This document shows, one piece after another, positions 23,101 to 29,100 of a stretch of DNA of 64,000 nucleotides. Below the pieces are notes generated by a model that saw only the letters and a list, made by a program, of their open reading frames with translations, was not told where the DNA came from and did no database searches. The translations under genes and the position numbers were made by a program. The stretch spans positions 62,001-126,000 of the forward strand of contig OU015672.1 of NCBI GenBank assembly GCA_907165275.2, given 5' to 3'. Each line of letters begins with the position of its first letter. Position 1 is the stretch's first letter. The DNA comes from Zygaena filipendulae (taxonomy: Eukaryota; Arthropoda; Insecta; Lepidoptera; Zygaenidae).

Positions 23101-26100
23101 GGCAGTAGGGCAGTAGGGCAGTAGGGCAGTAGCGCAGTAGGGCGGCTCACCTTGAGCCAGTTGCGGCTGCGGCGCGCGATGTCGTAGCGCGCGTCGGGCC
23201 CGCGCAGCAGCTTCACCATGAGCCCCTCGCACGAGCCGCGCACCGCCTCCTCCAGGAACTGCTGCACCTCCTCCACGCTGCTGCAGTCCTGGCTCGTCGC
23301 CAGCTCCCACTGCCCTGTCCGCGACCACGCACGCTACGGTTACATATGTACACGGCGACATAGCGGTACCTGGCGCGCTGTGGAAATTACCTGCTAAAGT
23401 GTGGAAGTTATCTAGTGAGGTGTGGAAGTTAGCTGGTATGGTGTGGAAGTTAGCTGGTACGGTGTGGAAGTTACCTGACACAGTGTGGAAGTTAACTGGT
23501 ACGGTGTGGAAGTTACCTGACACAGTGTGGAAGTTAGCTGGTACAGTGTGGAAGTTACCTGGCACAGTGTGGAAGTGCTCGCGCAGTAGGCGGCGACGCT
23601 CCTCGAGCGGCTCGCGCACCAGCGGTCGCCCGTTCAGGTAGAGCAGGTCGAACGCGAACACGCACACCTGCACCGCGATGTCGCCCAGCGCCGCGTCCTT
23701 GCGCTTGCGCGTCGATAGCACCTGCGCGCACGGAACCGATTGAACTCCCCACCCCTACAGCAGGTGGGCGGCTTGGGAGGGGGGGGGGGATATTAGTACC
23801 AGATAATCGCTTCCCGTGCCGCCAAAGGATCTATGAGTTGTTGTGAGATAAATTTCGTTAAGCTTCCAAACGAACGGACTCAAAGAACAGTGGCAGCTTT
23901 AAGGGCCACTCGCTCCGCTATGTGAGATTGGATGAGGTTCAGCTCAACCCTCCCTCCCCCTTAAACGCTTGACGTAATTAGCGAACGCCCCTACGTGGTG
24001 GGTGGCTCAGATCCAGGTATGGGATCAGCAGAGGAAGTACCTGGAAGGGCAGTATCTGCTTGTTAGTGACGTCATAGGCCACCGCCTCGCAGTCCAGCAC
24101 GCAGCTGGTGACGCTCTCCTTGAGGAAGGCCGGCAGCCGCGCGATGATGTCCGGGTACTTGCTGCGCCGAGACGGACCACAATCACATGTCAGTACAAAA
24201 GCAAAGCGCACTCCATCCGTCCTCGCTCACTCCAGTGATACGATTATAGTCTGGGATAGGGTACTTTAATCCCGGAGGGAACTATTTATACATTGGAGAA
24301 AAAAGAACCATAATTTGGAATATAGTGTACACCACAAATTAATAACTGAACATGATAACTTATACTTTCCTACAGATATGTTGCTTGAACAGTGAGCACA
24401 CATAGCATTAGCGCGGCGACAGTGCCTCAGTCGCCGCGTGCACCACCATTATCATGATTCTCTATCAGTGTTGTTTTAGTTGTCAGTAAGATGGCCACTT
24501 GTGAGCCAGATGTACGAGGCGCTACTTACGAGGTGTTGTTCTCCTGGTTGCGGCTGAACACGCTGGCGCGCGCCAGGTCGGGCCGCAGCTCCACCTCCTC
24601 ACACTCCTCGCCCCCCTCGCCTGCTTCGCTCTCTTGACCAGCGGCCCCTTCGCTCTCTTGACCAGCGGCCCCTTCGCTCTCTTGACCAGCGGCCCCTTCG
24701 CTCTCTTGACCAGCGGCCCCTTCGCTCCCTTGACCAGCGGCCCCTTCGCTCCCTTGACCAGCGGCCCCTTCGCTCTCTTGACCAGCGGCCCCTTCGCTCT
24801 CTTGACCAGCGGCCCCTTCGCTCCCTTGACCAGCGGCCCCTTCGCTCCCTTGACCAGCGGCCCCTTCGCTCTCTTGACCAGCGGCCCCTTCGCTCCCTTG
24901 ACCAGCGGCCCCTTCGCTCCCTTGACCAGCGGCCCCTTCGCTCTCTTGACCAACGGCCTCCTCGCATGCTTCGCTTTCTTGACCAACGCCACTCTCGCTT
25001 GCTTCGCTCGCTTGAACCATCACTTCTCCGCTCGCTTGCCCGACGTCCCCCTTCGCTTCTTCGCTAGCTTGCCCCGCGGCCCCCTCCCCGGAGGCCCGGC
25101 CGGCTCCCCCTCCGAGGCCCGGCCGCCCCCGCACGGCCGGCACGTGCAGCTGCGCGCGCTCGCCGTCGTACTTCCACTCGCACGTGAACTGCTCCGATTC
25201 GAATCTGTACAACCAGATGAGGAAGGTAAAGACGTTAACTAAGACGTAACGAACATCTCGAGCGGCACGGTGCGGCGGGATGCGGGCGCGGGGCGGGGGT
25301 ACGGCGCACCTGTCGAACAGTTCCCGCACGGAGCGCGTGGGGTGCGCCAGCATGGGCTTGAGCGGCACGCCGGGCGCCAGGCGGCGGGCGCAGGCAGGGG
25401 CCCCCGCGGGGTACGAGCGTACCTGTCGAACAGTTCCCGCACGGAGCGCGTGGGGTGCGCCAGCATGGGCTTGAGCGGCACGCCGGGCGCCAGGCGGCGG
25501 GCGCAGGCAGGGGCCCCCGCGGGGTACGAGCGTACCTGTCGAACAGTTCCCGCACGGAGCGCGTGGGGTGCGCCAGCATGGGCTTGAGCGGCACGCCGGG
25601 CGCCAGGCGGCGGGCGCAGGCAGGGGCCCCCGCGGGGTACGAGCGTACCTGTCGAACAGTTCCCGCACGGAGCGCGTGGGGTGCGCCAGCATGGGCTTGA
25701 GCGGCACGCCGGGCGCCAGGCGGCGGGCGCAGGCAGGGGCCCCCGCGGGGTACGAGCGTACCTGTCGAACAGTTCCCGCACGGAGCGCGTGGGGTGCGCC
25801 AGCATGGGCTTGAGCGGCACGCCGGGCGCCAGGCGGCGGGCGCAGGCAGGGGCCCTCGCGGGGTACAAGCGTACCTGTCGAACAGTTCCCGCACGGAGCG
25901 CGTGGGGTGCGCCAGCATGGGCTTGAGCGGCACGCCGGGCGCCAGGCGGCGGGCGCAGGCAGGGGCCCCCGCGGGGTACGAGCGTACCTGTCGAACAGTT
26001 CCCGCACGGAGCGCGTGGGGTGCGCCAGCATGGGCTTGAGCGGCACGCCGGGCGCCAGGCGGCGGGCGCAGGCAGGGGCCCCCGCGGGGTACGAGCGTAC

Positions 26101-29100
26101 CTGTCGAACAGTTCCCGCACGGAGCGCGTGGGGTGCGCCAGCATGGGCTTGAGCGGCACGCCGGGCGCCAGGCGGCGGGCGCAGGCAGGGGCCCTCGCGG
26201 GGTACAAGCGTACCTGTCGAACAGTTCCCGCACGGAGCGCGTGGGGTGCGCCAGCATGGGCTTGAGCGGCACGCCGGGCGCCAGGCGGCAGTGCGCCGGC
26301 AGCGCGGCCACGCCGTGCCGCAGCAGCACGCCCACCAGCCGCTCGTAGTCGGGGCACTCGCAGTACGTCGTCTTGATCAGCAGCGCCGTCTCGTCCACGC
26401 GCGCCTGCGACCGCCCCACAGAGCTACACATCAGCTAGAGAGGCCATGCAGGCGGGGCAGGCGCGCCACGCTCGCAAAGGAACTTAGAGCGAATGCTCCG
26501 TACAATACACCTGGAGTATATTTTCTCCAATCTACAACGAGCAATTAAAAACTAAATACAGATAGCATGACGTCGATGACTAACGTTTCGCCTAACTAAA
26601 TCATGGCTCGTGGGCAACAGTTGCTTGCGCGATTCAGGAATCTCCGTCATCTAGCAAAATTTTGAGGAACTTAAAAAAAGAAATGGTTAGATCTAGTCGA
26701 AATAAATCCCCAATTGGATCCAAACAAGGGATGCTATTGGACGGAGACTGAAGAAGAGAACATATAGATCCATCATGATGGTACTCAAACTTCATGTTTT
26801 CGTGATGTCTACGTGATGATCACGTGGTCAAATTTTCGAAAGCTTATATCTCGGAAACTACGAGGCGCAGAAACTTTGTTCTGCCAGAGTGTTTCACGAC
26901 ACTCACGCGTTTTTGTTGTTTGTTCGTTTGTCCTCATCACCTTGAACTCGTCGGACGAGAGTCCCCGGGCGGCGTCCAGCTCGCGCGCGCCGGGCCCGGG
27001 CGGCGTGGCGGCGGCGGCCTGCGCCAGCGCCTGCAGCACGGACTGCTCCGCGAGCCCGATGCGCAGCTTGCCCTCGAGGGACCTGCGCAGCGGACACACA
27101 AAAATACAAAGGTGTGACTTAAACTAAATATGGAGAATTTGCGGTTCCTCGCGGTTTCACTCGCGTTAATTTCAGAGTTCCCGCGGGAATTCCGTGTGTT
27201 AATCTGATGTATAAGCTGTATTAATGTAAAGTTTCATTTAAATCCATGCAGTAGTTTTTGCATGAAAGAGTAACAAACATCCATCAATCCATGCATCCAT
27301 ACATTCTTACAAACTTTCACGTTTATAATATTAGTAGGATTTGCTGTTCCTAGCGGTTACACTCGCATTAATTTCGGAGATTTTGCGGGAATTCCGAAAT
27401 AAAAAGTACCCTACGTGTTATTCTGATGTATAAGCTATATAATTGTAAGTTTAATTAGAATCCATTCGGTAGTTTTTTCGTGAAAGAGTAACAAACATCC
27501 ATACATACAAAAGTTAACGATTGTAGAATGTCATCTTGGCTAACCCCGCAGATCTATCCAACCATAAAGCAAAATCTTACCTGATGAGATACTTCGCCTC
27601 GCAGAACCTGCACGCCACGTACAGAGACTGTATCTTGGCTATTTTCTTATTGACCGACGCTTGACCTGCAATATGGTAATTTTTAATTTCCTATACAGAA
27701 TTAAAAAATTCGCCATTCTTCTGCCGGAAACTCTAGCCATCATGGTTGTCCAGACAATATACTAGTTTTCTTGTCAACCTTAGGCGAAGGTTGGCGATGG
27801 CTTCTCTGGAAATGTGTCAAATCATTTTGGCCACATTTATTACCATCTTGTTGTTCCCCGTTTCACCCGCGTTTATTTTGAAATTCCCGCAAAGAACTTC
27901 GGGAATCGGGATAAAAAGTAGTTATTTATACTATCATTATTCAGTATGGATATGTCGACTCGAACGACGTCCTACGCCCTCCCTACAAACTTCTTTGCCC
28001 ACCCAAGAAATGCTTTACCTGCCCTACAAACTTCTTTTCCCACTCTACAAATTTCTTTGTCCACCTTAGAAACTTCTTTTCCCGCCCTAGAAACTTCTTT
28101 GCCCGCCCTAGAAACTTCTTTGCCCGCCCTAGAAACTTCTTTGCCCGCCCTAGAAACTTCTTTGCCCACCCTAAAAACTTCTTTGCCCATTCTAGAAATT
28201 TCTTTGCCCACACTAGAAAAATCGCTTATAAGATACTTGACAGGGGGGCAGGGTGGGTAGTGATGAAAGAGACCGTATTACGGTACACAGAAGAGTGAGC
28301 GAAGTGCATGATTAATTACAACTATTACCAGCAATTAATTAGGATCTCTCATTACACGGAGGCGGTCAGTTCACGGATCATACCGGTGATCCTGGCGATG
28401 TCCTTGAGCGCGGCGAAGACGCGGCGCACGCGCAGCTGGGGCGCCGCGAACATGGTGCGCTGCGCCGCGCGCGCCTGCTCGGCCGCCGCGCCCAGGTCGC
28501 CGAGCCGCGCCGCCGCCGCCTTCACCTGCGCCAGCGAGCGGCCCGTGCACTGCCCCACCGCCTTCATCAGGTACGTCTCCGCTATGCCTGCACACCGCAC
28601 AACGCACAAATAGTCACTCGTCACTCGGATCAAGGAACAGGGCCCGCATTCACTTAAAACTTCTTTGATAACAAGGGAAAGACAGTTTTTGCGACATCTT
28701 ATCTTAGCGCGGCGTGTTATGGTCATAGTGAATAAGGGCCCTGACAGAAAGGGCATCGACGGCTTTGCTATGGTAAATTCATTTTGAAATATTCCTGTTC
28801 ATTTTAATCTCGAAGCGATCTATCTATATACTAATATTATAAAGAGCAAAAGTTTTTGGGTTTGTGAATTGTGAGTTTGTGACGTTGTAGGGGGGAGGTA
28901 ATCTCTGGATCTACTGAACCGACTTTGAAAATTCTCTCATTTATAGGAAGCTACAGTGATCCTGAGTGACATAGAGTACTTTTTATCCCGGGTTTCCCGC
29001 GGGAACTCCGGAATTTGTGAGGTTGTAATCTACTGAACCGATTTTCAAAATTCTTTCACTTTCAGATAGGAAGCTAAAGTGATCCTGAGTGCAAACGGAA

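Noticed and set aside
25270..26548. Plus-strand repetitive open frames opposite the 113-bp array
   Set aside because: Antisense of the LIG1 array; repeated identical translation follows from the DNA repeat.
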